Below are positions 21,962-32,761 of a stretch of DNA of 64,000 nt, piece by piece. Source of the DNA: Pleurotus ostreatus/Saccharomyces cerevisiae fusant (taxonomy: Eukaryota; Opisthokonta); the NCBI GenBank assembly GCA_024196135.1, contig JAMQCK010000011.1, positions 186,001 to 250,000 of the forward strand. The letters are read 5' to 3'. The position numbers and the translations under genes were made by a program. The first letter of the stretch is position 1; every line of letters starts with the position of its first letter. Below the pieces are notes generated by a model, which made no database searches, was not told where the DNA came from, and saw only the letters and a program-made list of their open reading frames with translations.

Positions 21962-23345
21962 ATGCCTTCCCATTTCATCCTTCCAGACCTTGAGTCGCCG
22001 GTGTGCGCGCTGTTCCCAAAGGCGACAAACCCTCATTATGGAGCAGTCTCCGAGGAGTCTCGCGAATGGATCGATTCTTTCGCCTTCTTCCCCGACAAGA
22101 AGCGTGTGCAGTTCCAGCAGTGGTAGGGAACTTCATGAGCGAATCGTGCAACACAGATGCTGATGCCTACACAGCATATTCGAACTCCTTGCCTCGCATT
22201 CCTACCCATATGCAGACTACAGCAAGTTCCGCGTCTGTTGTGACTTTGTAATTAAATTTCTACTGCCTTTTTTCGTAATAGTTAACCGGACATCAGTTGA
22301 ACTTGGTGTTTGCCCTCGACGAGGTCAGCGACGAGCAAAATGGATCTGATGCAAGGGAGACCATGAACGTCTACGTTAGCGCTATGCGCGGACTTACTGT
22401 TGACGAAGGAACCAAGCTTTACCAGGCAACCAAGGAGTGCGGAGGCCATTCTAGTGGTTAGACATGAACTGACCCCTCTTTGTAGATTCCGGGAGCGTCT
22501 CATGGTGGGAATCGGGCCCCGATGCTTTCAGCGCTTCATCAAGCATGGCGAAGAGTATGTTGATGCCGTCACTGTTGAGGCCTACCTGCGTGAAGAGGGG
22601 AAAGTCCTCTCCATAAAGGATTTTCTGCCTACTCGGCGGGACAACAGCGGTGTACGCCAGTGCTTCTGTCTCATCGAGGTCAGGGATTTGATGAAGTACT
22701 GTGTTTCGAGTGCTTACGCCCCCAACCAGTACTCTTTGGGAATCGACTTGCCTGAGTTCGTCCTCGAAGATCCGACCTTCCAAGAAATTTACTGGGCGGG
22801 CGTTGATCTGATTTGCTGGGAGAACGTATGGCTACTGGTATTATGCTACGATAGAGCTTACTGAGCCCACATCTACAGGATCTATACTCTTACCGCATGG
22901 AATTGGCGCGTGGGATTAGGTCGGGAATTAGCCTCTTCATATCGTCAACTCCAGCTCACGTCCAACAGCGGCGTTAACTTTGTCACTGTCCTGATGAACG
23001 AATTGGATCTCGACATTCAAGGCGCCGCGGACCACGTTGGTGAGGTTTGCATAGGGCTATTAAGTCAATACGAGCGTGGCCGGAAGAACTTGCCGTCTTG
23101 GGATGCAGAAACAGACATCGCAGTGGCGCGATATGTGAAGGCCCTTGGATGCTGGATTCGGAGTCTTGTTGAGTACGAACCTTGACGCATTTTTTCGTGC
23201 ACGAGTCTAACATGGTCATCGCAGTTGGAGCTTCGAGACCCCTCGGTACTTCGGCCAAGACACCCTCGAGGTGAAGCGCACCAGGATTGTCAAGCTGCCT
23301 TCGAACCACCGCGATGGAACACAGAACCTAGAGTCCGTCGTGTAA
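21962..23345 (+). CDS. Sesquiterpene synthase (class I terpene cyclase), copy 1
   Basis: Eight exons: 21962-22122, 22175-22247, 22297-22436, 22486-22678, 22730-22825, 22879-22919, 22969-23172, 23225-23345; 342 residues. Read without splicing it looks broken, but the introns restore a complete frame matching copy 2 exon by exon. Metal-binding motifs are present: D86-E-V-S-D90 (Asp-rich motif) and N221-D-L-Y-S225-Y-R-M-E229 (NSE motif), plus the C-terminal R310-Y311 pair. An Arg in TRRDNS fits the pyrophosphate sensor. Class I enzymes of this type ionise farnesyl diphosphate with Mg2+ and cyclise it to a sesquiterpene; the product cannot be read from sequence. Intron 4 has a weak donor (GTCAGG) and intron 6 a GTCGGG donor. 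It sits downstream of an ABCC pump. Confidence 0.88.
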
Positions 23346-23414
23346 TTCTCGTTACCCAATCTGTACACCAAGCTTTACAACCCTATACATTGTTCGTGTG
23401 CATCGTTACATATT

Positions 23415-25479
23415 CTACAGCCCAGCGGCGCTGAGCATAGCGTCGAAGTTGGGCGTGCCCAAACCGGTGACGGGGTCCCAGCCGGCGACGGACGGGAAAC
23501 CGTCGGTGTTGCCTAGTCATCGGGTCAGTATGCACTCCTCAACAGGCCAACAGGATACTCACAGCCAGGGTTGCTGCCCGTAGCAATGTCGTTGAATGCC
23601 TGAGGGTTCTCGTACACCCAGGGGTTCAAGAAGCCGCTGCGAAATCGAATGTCAGCAAAGCCCCCTCTTTTCCGCAACCTATCACTCACAGAGGCGACTT
23701 GCCCGCCGCAATCAGACGGTCGTTGATCAGCGAGATGACGCTCGCAAAGATGGGGCACGACGCCGACGTGCCGCCGATGAGGTACGTGCCGCCCTGGTAC
23801 ACGATCGCGACATTGTCGCCCATGGCCGCGACGTCGGGGAAGGCGCGGCCCGTGGAGGTGTACCGCCCCGAGTTCGTGTTGCCGAGGGTGGAGAGGTAGG
23901 CCTCGACAGCGTCGGCCTGGTAGTCGGTGCGGTTGAAGTACCGGGAGAAGCCTCCGCCGCTGAAGTCAACGGCGGTCTCGGGGACGTTGATGGTGCCGCC
24001 GACAGACGTGACGCTAAGTTTCGTTCGTCAGTGTCAAGTAACAATCAGAGGAGGACAATGAAGACGTACTAGGGGCAAGTGCCAGGGAACGTGGGGATGA
24101 AGGTGGTGCAGCTCTGGGCTGTTGAATACTGGGTCAGATGCATCTCTTTGTCTGAGAGGTAGCTTACACTGGCTGCCGGACACACCGCCGTCCCCGGAAG
24201 AGAACAACAATGACACGCCACGCGCTCCCAGGGTCATGTACGCATCGCAAATCCGCCTGGACTATGCTCAGTCCCGCGATAAAGCTTGCAAAGGCAATCA
24301 CTCACGAAGCCAAAGAGGAGCCAAGATCAGGCTCGTTGAAGCCATAGCTCGTTGTCAAGACCTGAAGCCAGTCAGTGGCCAGTTACTGCGGCAAGTAGAT
24401 TGAACATTACCTGCGGGGGGTTGCTCTCGCTGGTGAGGGTCTGGATGATATCGAGGAAGCCAGACACGCCATCGGCGTTGTTCTCGCCGACCGAGATGAA
24501 GGTGGTGGGGACCTTCGTGGCGACACCGACGGTGTACTCGATGTCGAGGTCGGCTTCGGTACCTGCATACCGGCTGCCCTGCGGGTTCGAGCCGCCGTCG
24601 AGAGTTTGCAGCGTGAAGCTCGTGTTCGAGGGCAAATCCTTACGGAAGAGCGACAAGAACTGCGAGAGATCCGCCTGCTGAGCGTACTGCTCGATGAAGC
24701 CCGAGACACCCAGCACGTTGCTCGACTGCGTCGCAGCCGTCGTCGGGATCCCGTACAGCGCCTGCAAGCACGCCGGCGTGATCTGCGAGCTGCACGACGA
24801 GGGCACACTCGCGTCCGAGCCCGGAGCAATGTCGCTGGTCGGCTGCAGCTGCGCCTCTACCATGCGCACGGGCCCGGTGTGCGGCCGGACGATGCTTGTG
24901 GTCGGGTACACGGCGTCGACGACGTCGTGGAGCGCATCGGGGAGGGAGAAGGCAAGCGTGCGGACCTGGGTCGTGTCGCTGGGCACGTGCACAAAGTTCT
25001 CGTAGGACGCGCCGAAGAGGTCGTTCGCCTGGGAGACGGGAATGCTGAAGGAGACCCAGTCGCCGTATTCGCCGTTCACGTCGAAGTCGATGCCCTCCGA
25101 CTTGAGCCAGTCGCTGATCGTGCTCATGGTCTCCGCGGACGGAGCGGCGTAAGCTTTGACCTTCGGAATTCGAATCAGAAAGATGTACAATCCGATAGCA
25201 TTGAAGGCATACCTGATCCTGCGAGAGGTGCTTCCCGTAGTTGTCGCTCGACGGCGTGCTGACGTCGAACAACGCAGCTTCGAGGCCGTCGCGGTCCGCC
25301 ATCTTGAGCGCGATGCGCATATCGAGCTTCGTGTCGGGCGCGGCGGCACCGTCGCTAACGAAGTCGCTAGGCAGCTCATCGCGCTTCTCAAACAGGCGCA
25401 GGGCTCCCCGAGGGGTGGGCGTAGCGAGAACGCTCAGCACCAGGGCGGCGACAACGGCTGCAGAGAGGGAGAGACGCAT
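23415..25479 (-). CDS. Sedolisin-family serine protease (tripeptidyl peptidase-like, S53), copy 1
   Basis: A secreted protease precursor starting MRLSLSAAVVAALVLSVLA (signal peptide) at 25479; the in-frame ATG 21 bases earlier would spoil the signal. A pro-domain (about residues 20-190) carries the STPSSDNYGKHLS motif typical of S53 propeptides. The catalytic domain has Glu and Asp in GTEADLDIEY, the oxyanion-hole Asp in SSGDGGVSG and the nucleophile Ser in GGTSASCP. It ends WDPVTGLGTPNF...SAAGL, where the Ca-binding site usually lies. There are several short introns. Sedolisins act at acidic pH and release tripeptides from protein N-termini; secretion for nutrition is the usual role in wood-decay fungi. 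A paralog lies at 30119 in opposite orientation. A TATAAG box sits 60 bases upstream. Confidence 0.93.
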
Positions 25480-26434
25480 GTTGGCTTGGGGGCAAGACAA
25501 GGATGCGTCTTGGTCTTCCTATGCAACGGACGTTGCGCTCTTATACGGCAGCGCGAGCGCATGGGACGTAGTTGAGAATAGCCGGCATGCCCGTCGGACA
25601 TGCAGAGGCGAACACTTCTCGCAGGAACACATGCGCCCGCCGGTATGACCAGACCTGGATGCTCACGATAAGACGACGTACCGAGGAGGTCCTCATCGCT
25701 GCATCAGAAGCGCATGAGCGCATCTTGCGCGGTTGCATACGGCTCTAAAGAGTTCCTGTCGCAGTTACTTCGCCATTGGGAAGAATGCGCGCCTTTTATG
25801 GCCAATGCTCTTCGCAGCTTCGCGCTTGGCATGCTAGCTTCTGCCGAGTATAGTCCCCTGAAGAAAAGACTGAGGAGACAACGAACAAGGTTGTCTTACC
25901 TCAGCCAGGCAATGAATGGGATAGCTCGCGATAAAGGCCGCCGCGCTTCGTCTTCCTGAAGCTGGTTACCACGAGGAACACTGAACGGAATCGGTCCGGA
26001 TAAGCACATAGGTGCACCGTATGCGCCGATGGAGGTTCTTCACTCAGTCAGGCGCCTCTGGCGGATTCCCCTGGCCGTGAATAGAGACAGCTCTGATAGC
26101 AACGAGACGTCTTGGGAGATTCATGCTGCTACCGCGTGCGCTGACGACTGCCTTTGCGGCCAGCTAACGACTCGAGCACGCGATCCTATTATTCCGGCGT
26201 CCTGCCATACCGGGGTCAGTATTCCACGCGGTCGGCGGTGCCTTGCATAGAAAGAAGACACTGTTCGTGCATGGTGGTAAGACGAAAGATATTGCCTCGG
26301 CGCGGGCCGCTCTTCTCCTTAATCGTGGGAATTCACGCACGTGAGCGCCCGTGTTGCCGGTCCGATGCGCCGTGCAGACGCGTGACGTCACCACTAGTGA
26401 TCACCAAATTTGCCTGGCTTTGTTCTCGAGAACA
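25480..26434. other. Divergent promoter region of protease 1 and DBP6-like helicase
   Basis: About 950 bases between divergent starts. A TATAAG box on the minus strand (25540-25545) serves the protease. No gene was seen. Confidence 0.55.
25540..25545 (-). promoter_or_regulatory. TATA-like element of protease copy 1
   Basis: TATAAG on the minus strand, about 60 bases from the ATG at 25479. The same box and spacing occur at protease copy 2. Confidence 0.45.
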
Positions 26435-29154
26435 ATGGCGGACGCGGCGGCTGCACCAGTACGGCTTCTCCTCCCTTGCCTGCTTCCCTCATCGTCTAAA
26501 ATCATCGCAGAGTAAGACCAAGGCGAAGAAGAGATATTTGAAGAAGAAAAAGGAGCGGAGAAAGACCCGCAAAGCAGCTCAGCCGAAGTCCACGAAGAGC
26601 GTCGTTCGCTATGAGGAGAGCTCGGGATCGGAATCGGAGTCGAGCGATGAGGAGGAGGAGGACGTGAAGATCCCCCAACCGAAGGTCTCCAAGAAGACAG
26701 AGGTCAAGGAGCCACCGCGCAAACGTCGTCGACTCTCGATCGAAGAGGAAGAGCGAGTCGAATTTCAGGTCAAGGCCGTAGCAGAGGATGAAGATGAAGA
26801 TGAAGATGATGAAGACGATCATATGGAGGGCGCGGACGATGCGGAGAATGAGGACGAGCACATGGATGTCGTGGAGAGGGCAGTAACCCCGGACGTACCG
26901 CGACGATCGCCAACGCCACCAGCCGCGCTCCCTTCCTTCCCAATCCCCACTCAGCCCGATGCCCCTTCCAAGGCAGACCTTGCCCTACAAGGACTGGACA
27001 AAGCCCTCGTCAACGCCGAACTCGTCGATTCGACCCAGGTCCTGTCTATACCAGCCGAGGAGAACGACGGCGGTACCAATCTCTCGCAGCGAACGCGAAA
27101 GAGACTGCATGAACTTGGTATCACAGAACTCTTCGCTGGTATGTGATTTTCGCCGCATATATGCGCCCTATATCTGATGGATTATAGTCCAAACCGCCCT
27201 CCTCCCTTTCCTTCTCTCCAATCCCTCGCGCGCCGTGTATACCCCATATGATCAGCCCAGAGACGCATGTGTTTCTGCCCCCACAGGCAGTGGGAAGACG
27301 CTGGCATACGTCACGCCTATCGTCGAGGTGAGTATATGCGCTGCAAACACTGTCTTTTACTGATTGTGTAGGTTCTGTCGTCGAGAATAACGACGAGGCT
27401 TCGTGCCCTCGTCGTTGTACCGACACGCGACTTGGTCACGCAAGTGAAAGAGACTTTTGAGGCCGTTGGAAAAGGTCGTGGGTTGAAGGTAGGCCTGCTC
27501 GTCAGAAGACTATTGTGACTGCACTGAACAATCCACGCAGATCGGCGTTGTGACTGGCCAGCACTCCTTCTCTCATGAGCAATCGCAGATTGTTGGTGAC
27601 AACACAATACCGTAGGTTGAGCTGGACACTATGCGGCGGCTTCACTTGCTAATCATCCCCAAGATTGGCCGGCGGAACGAGCAAGGTCGACATACTAATA
27701 TGTACGCCTGGTCGCTTGATTGATCACCTCAATGGGACGACGAACTTCACTCTTCAACATCTTCGATTCTTGGTACGCTTTCTTCGCAATATGTATTTCC
27801 TGTGCTAATATATGCATCTGCAGGTCATCGACGAAGCCGACCGTCTACTAGCCCAGTCGTTCCAAGGATGGTTGTCAACCGTCCTAGCAGCAACCACCCA
27901 AGCCACCGTCCCGGCTCCCTCTTCCCTCGACTCGAACCTCCCTTTCGCGGACGCCGCCGCCCCGCACGTCGTACCCGCGCTAGACTTCCCCGACGTCCTC
28001 TCCCGCCAACCCGAGCACCCGCGCTCCTCATGTCAAAAGCTATTATTCTCCGCTACCCTCACGCAGGACCCCGGCAAGCTCGCCGCGCTCAACCTGCACA
28101 ATCCCAAATATTTCATCGTACGGAGCAAGGCGAAGCGCGAGACTGTCACGTCTGGTATCCTGCCGGACGTCGCGGACGTGGTGATGGAGCGATTCTCCAT
28201 GCCGGAGGGTCTTGCTGTGAGTCCCAGACCTCCTGCCTGCCATCTAATTCCTTCCCCTTTTCGTCCCTTTCCCGCGCTTCACGCCGTATCCCTCCCGCTT
28301 CCCTTCTACACCCCCTTCTTTCCTACACCCCACTCCCCACCCCTCCCCAATCCCGCTAACCCCTCCCCAGGAACACATGGCCGTCTGTGACCCCGCGGAC
28401 AAGCCGCTCGTCTTCTTCCACCTAATCACGACGCACGGCATCCGCAACGCGCTCGTGTTCACGAAGTCGGCGGAGTCGACGACGCGCCTCGTGCGCCTGT
28501 TCGAGTTCTTCGAGAAGGCGCGGGCGGAAGGGTCGCCCGCGGGGGATTCGCGTCCGGTGACGGCCAGCGCGGGGATGGCCAGCAGCGCTTCGGTGAATGC
28601 CAGTGCTTCAGGGACTGCCAGCGCTTCGGCGAGCACCAGCGCACCGATAACCATCAGCGCGTACTCAAGCGACCTCGGCGGGGCGGAAAGGCGCGCGATT
28701 CTGGAGAAGTTCCGCAAGCAGGAAATCCAGATCCTCGTCGCGTCGGACCTGATCTCCCGCGGGCTCGATATCAGCCACGTCTCGCACGTGGTGAGCTACG
28801 ACGCGCCGGTGGACGTGCGGAAGTACGTGCACCGCGTCGGGCGCACGGCGCGTGCGGGAAGGGCCGGCAGCGCGTGGACGTTGGTGGAGGAGCAGGAGGT
28901 GAGCCAGCTTTTTTCAACGGCGGGGAGACATAGTACTCACGGGGTTGCAGGCGCGCTACTTCAAGAACATGATGAAGGAGGCGGACCATTTGGCCAGCTT
29001 GAAGAAGGTGAAGGTGGACAAGAAGGAGATGGAGGCGTTGAGGCCGCTTTACACGGTAAGCTCTTGATTCCCTCTTTCCATCCAGGTGTTTACGAATCAA
29101 CGTTTGCAGGCGGCCTTGGAGAGGCTGAAGAACGTTTACACGAAGGCGCATTAG
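26435..29154 (+). CDS. DBP6: DEAD-box RNA helicase, DBP6/DDX51 family
   Basis: The first exon encodes MADAAAAP (26435-26458); an intron 26459-26510 leads into a Lys-rich, then acidic N-terminal region ([13 protein letters not shown], later Asp/Glu runs), typical of nucleolar helicases. The core has motif I APTGSGKT, Ia VVPTRDL, Ib ICTPGRL, motif II IDEADR, motif III FSATL, and the C-terminal motifs SDLISRGLD and [10 protein letters not shown]. The C-terminus ([11 protein letters not shown]...ALERLKNVY) matches DBP6/DDX51 rather than other DEAD families. Yeast Dbp6 is needed for early 60S ribosomal subunit assembly in the nucleolus. An Ala/Ser-rich insertion of about 35 residues sits in the second RecA domain (28560-28665). 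There are at least eight introns. It is flanked by two protease paralogs. Confidence 0.9.
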
Positions 29155-30054
29155 ATCTAGGCCGTGTCGTACTTATTGTTTGCTGCTCCCAGGATGCTGT
29201 TAGCAAAATTCGCCTAAACTTGCGGGCATTTGATTCCCGGTCTCCCTTTCCGAGCCATAACGTTGGCGACTTCGGGTAACGATTCCAGCTACCTTTTAGA
29301 CTGTAAGTCTTCCGCTTCGAGATGGGTAGGTAGTTAGGTGGGTGACTACTTAGGCGCTGTCTCAAGGTGGGTCGCTCGACTGCCGTGAAAGGATGTACGT
29401 CCATCCCCAGGTTCTGTGTTCTAACAAGCTTTCTTCCATCAGTAACTCAAGGCGTTCTCGGGGACAGCAAGCGGGGACGGCCATATGGACAAGGGTCAGC
29501 ATACCGCTCTACGTCGGAGGGTGCCTTTGCTTTCGTTGGCGCCTGACAATGCCCTGAACGACGATTACTCTGAAATCAGTGCATTTATTGACCGACCTGC
29601 GATTCCTGATTGCGAATCAACCCTACCGGTCGTTCGACTGTCACCCCGCGGAAGAACACATTTGTTTACTTCTTTTCGTTGAAAGATATAGAGATTTCCA
29701 ACACATCTCTGCAGCTTTCCAGGCGCTAGATAGACAGTTGGCCACTGTCGCACATACTCGAAGGCAAGTTGTGTACCATCCTGACTATCCACATCGACCT
29801 CCACGGCTCATCGCTTACCATCCGTTCTAGACGGAGAACTTGACGAAGAGGCTTTTGTGAGGCGCCACGCAGCCGCGCGTGGTGCGCTCTTACGACTCCG
29901 ATTTGCGCTACCCCGGCTCACCGCCCCATCTATCGCTTTGCAGCTCGGACACTCCCAGCGTGCGACATGCCTTCTTGCAAGAAGCTGACCGACTTTACGC
30001 GGGCCATGCAGGACATCTATCACTGTTTACGTTGCGCGGGCGCCTAACAAGTCG
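29155..30054. other. Intergenic region upstream of protease 2
   Basis: About 900 bases with no supported gene; it holds the helicase 3' UTR and the protease 2 promoter. Confidence 0.55.
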
Positions 30055-30060
30055 TATAAG
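30055..30060 (+). promoter_or_regulatory. TATA-like element of protease copy 2
   Basis: TATAAG followed by AGGGTG, 64 bases before the ATG at 30119. Confidence 0.45.
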
Positions 30061-30118
30061 AGGGTGCTGGGTTGAGCCAACGACGAACAAGACGATCCCC
30101 GTCTTTCCCTGCTCGAGC

Positions 30119-32243
30119 ATGCGGTTCACTCTCAAGGCTGCTGTCGTCGCGACCCTCGTCCTCAGCGCGCTCGGGACGCCCGCCTCGCGGCCTCACCTCC
30201 GCCCGTTTGAGAGGCGCCACACTGTCCCTGCAGGCTTCGTCAATCATGGCGCCGCCGCGCCGGAGACGATGCTCGACATGCGCATCGCGCTCGCGATGGC
30301 CGACAAGGACAAGCTGGAGGCTACTCTACTCGACGTTAGCACGCCGTCGAGCCCGAACTATGGGAAGTACCTGACGCTCGAAGAGGTATACCAGTAGTCA
30401 TCGATTGATACGCCTTGGTGCTGACGGTGACATAGGCAAAAGCCCTCGCTGGACCATCTGCCGATACTATGCGCGCGGTGGGCGACTGGCTTCGCGCGGA
30501 GGGCATCAGCTACGACATCGGCGGGGCGTACGGCGACTGGCTCACGTTCAGCATCCCCGTTTCGAAAGCGAACAAGATCTTCGCCGCGTCGTATCAGTCC
30601 TTCGTGCACGGTGACACGGACTCGACGCAAGTGCGCACGATGCAGTTCTCGATCCCCGAGACTCTCTTCGACCACGTCGACGCCGTGTACCCCACGACCA
30701 GCATCGTGCCTCCTCCCGCCGGTGGCCCGATTGGCGTCACCGAGGTGCCCAGCTCCGTCGACCTCACCGCCGCTGCCGTTCCAGGTGACGACGCCGTCCC
30801 CGCTTCCTGCAACACCACCGTCGTGCCCGCGTGCTTGCAGGCGCTGTACGGTACTCCCGCGACGCCGGCCACAGTGCTAACCAACAGGATCGGCGTCACC
30901 GGCTTCATTGGGGAGTACGCGCAGCAGAATGATCTGCACATTTTCCTCGCCAACTTCCGCAAGGACATGAATCCCAACACCAACTTCTCCGTGCAGTCGG
31001 TGGATGGGGGCATTAACCCTCAGGGGAACCAGTATGCGGGCTCCGAGGCGGTGAGTCTTCCCATACCATGCAGAACAGACGGGCTGGACTGAACACACAA
31101 ACAGAACCTCGATATGCAGTACACCGCTGGCTATGCTACAGACGTACCTAATACCTTCTATACGGTCGGAAATCAGACCCACGACGGCGTGTCTGGCTTC
31201 TTGGATGTCTTTCAGTACATCAACGGCGAAAGCAACCCTCCTCGTGTATGTTTTTCCCTGATATGTGATCCGAGTTATCGAACATTCTGACCAAAAACGA
31301 CAGGTCGTTACGACGAGCTATGGATTTGACGAGCAAGACCTAGGCCCGACTTTGGCAACGTATGTTGGCTTCCCTCGCAGCGTTTGTCATGCAGCTCACG
31401 ATCCTATAGCCGTATGTGCAACGGGTACATGCCTCTGGGCACCAGGGGCATATCATTGCTATTCTCTTCTGGCGACGGTGGTGTGTCTGGCAGCCAGCGT
31501 AAGTCAGCAAATTGTCTGCCCTCGGTTCTGGCTAAGTCTTGACCCGCAGCGAAGAGCTGCACTCAGTTCATCCCGACTTTCCCGGGCACCTGCCCCTAGT
31601 ATGTCACTCGTCAATCCATCTTGAAGACGCTGTCTAATCAATCATCAGCGTCACTTCCGTCGGCGGCACGGTCAACATTCCTGAGGTTGCCGTTAACTTC
31701 AGTAGCGGCGGATTCTCCAATGTCTTCGGCAGGGCCAGCTGGCAGGCAAGCGCCGTTTCGTCCTACCTTACGAAGCTCGGCGGCACGAATGCTGGACGTT
31801 ACAACACTACCGGACGCGCCTTCCCAGACGTTGCCGCCCTCGGCGATCACCTCGTCATCGTCAAGGGCGGCCAAGGCTATTACATTGGCGGAACCTCCGC
31901 GTCTTGCCCCATCGTCGCCAGCAACATTGCTCTGATCAATGACCGCCTCGCCGCCGCAGGAAAGCCGCCTCTGTAAGCGAACCCTCTCCGCCCACACCTT
32001 TTGACTGATCTGTCGTCAGTGGTTTCCTCAACCCTTGGCTCTACTCGAACCCGCAGATGTTCACCGACATCACGAGCGGCAGTAACCCCGGTTGTGAGTA
32101 GACTTCTGCCTCCCATGCGGAACACCATTCTGATCCCAGCTACAGGCGGTACCAACGGTTTCCCGGCGCTCTCTGGTTGGGATCCGGTCACTGGCTTGGG
32201 CACGCCCATTTTCAGTCAGATGCTGACGGCTGCGGGTCTGTAG
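30119..32243 (+). CDS. Sedolisin-family serine protease (tripeptidyl peptidase-like, S53), copy 2
   Basis: Starts MRFTLKAAVVATLVLSALG (signal peptide) at 30119; the open frame upstream is not needed. Exon 1 (30119-30385) joins exon 2 (30436-31050) as LTLEE-AKALAG. The pro-domain STPSSPNYGKYL motif, catalytic Glu and Asp in GSEANLDMQY, oxyanion Asp in SSGDGGVSG and nucleophile Ser in GGTSASCPIVAS are all present, and the C-terminus WDPVTGLGTPIF is complete. Several short introns account for the frame breaks after 31050, 31360 and 31500. It is the closest visible relative of the protease at 23415-25479 and shares its TATA context. Likely a secreted acid exo/endopeptidase; exact cleavage preference unknown. 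Confidence 0.93.
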
Positions 32244-32761
32244 TACGAAGACAACGCGCAATTTCTCTCTTTACAATTCGTTAGTATGGGCGTAGGCTTT
32301 TGCATGTATCCTCTGTTTACGAACGTGTCACTGCAATGTATGAATAATATCCTGCAAGCGTAGTTCTATCGTCTGAAGCATGCATGCAAGCGCTCATACA
32401 TACCGAGCGGACACTCGATTGTAGGTTGCCTTTGCCTTTGTGAGGGAATCATGGATCATAGATTGCTTGAATTATGATATCCTCGTTACAAGTTCGACCG
32501 GAACCGCGATCCCCTTTACCTCGCTCTGACAATGAAGATGAGGCAAAGACGCGCTGGTCTCCAGGCGGAATTGAAGCTGATTTCGAACGGCAAAGAGTTG
32601 TTCATGATGTGCATTGTGACATACAAGTACAGGGAAAGTCGATACAAGTACAGCTACAAAGGATGATACAGTATGATAGATGCGTATATGTGTACAGGAC
32701 AAATTTCCAACAAACAAAAATCCAAATGAAGCAACGACTTCACGCCGAGTCTGCCTTGCCT
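32244..32761. other. Convergent intergenic region
   Basis: About 520 bases between the 3' ends of protease 2 and the HAM1-like gene. No gene was seen. Confidence 0.55.

Noticed and set aside
21962..23345. Terpene synthase 1 as a pseudogene, because the first frame stops after 54 codons
   Set aside because: Eight GT-AG-compatible exons restore a full frame with exon lengths identical to copy 2 and all catalytic motifs.
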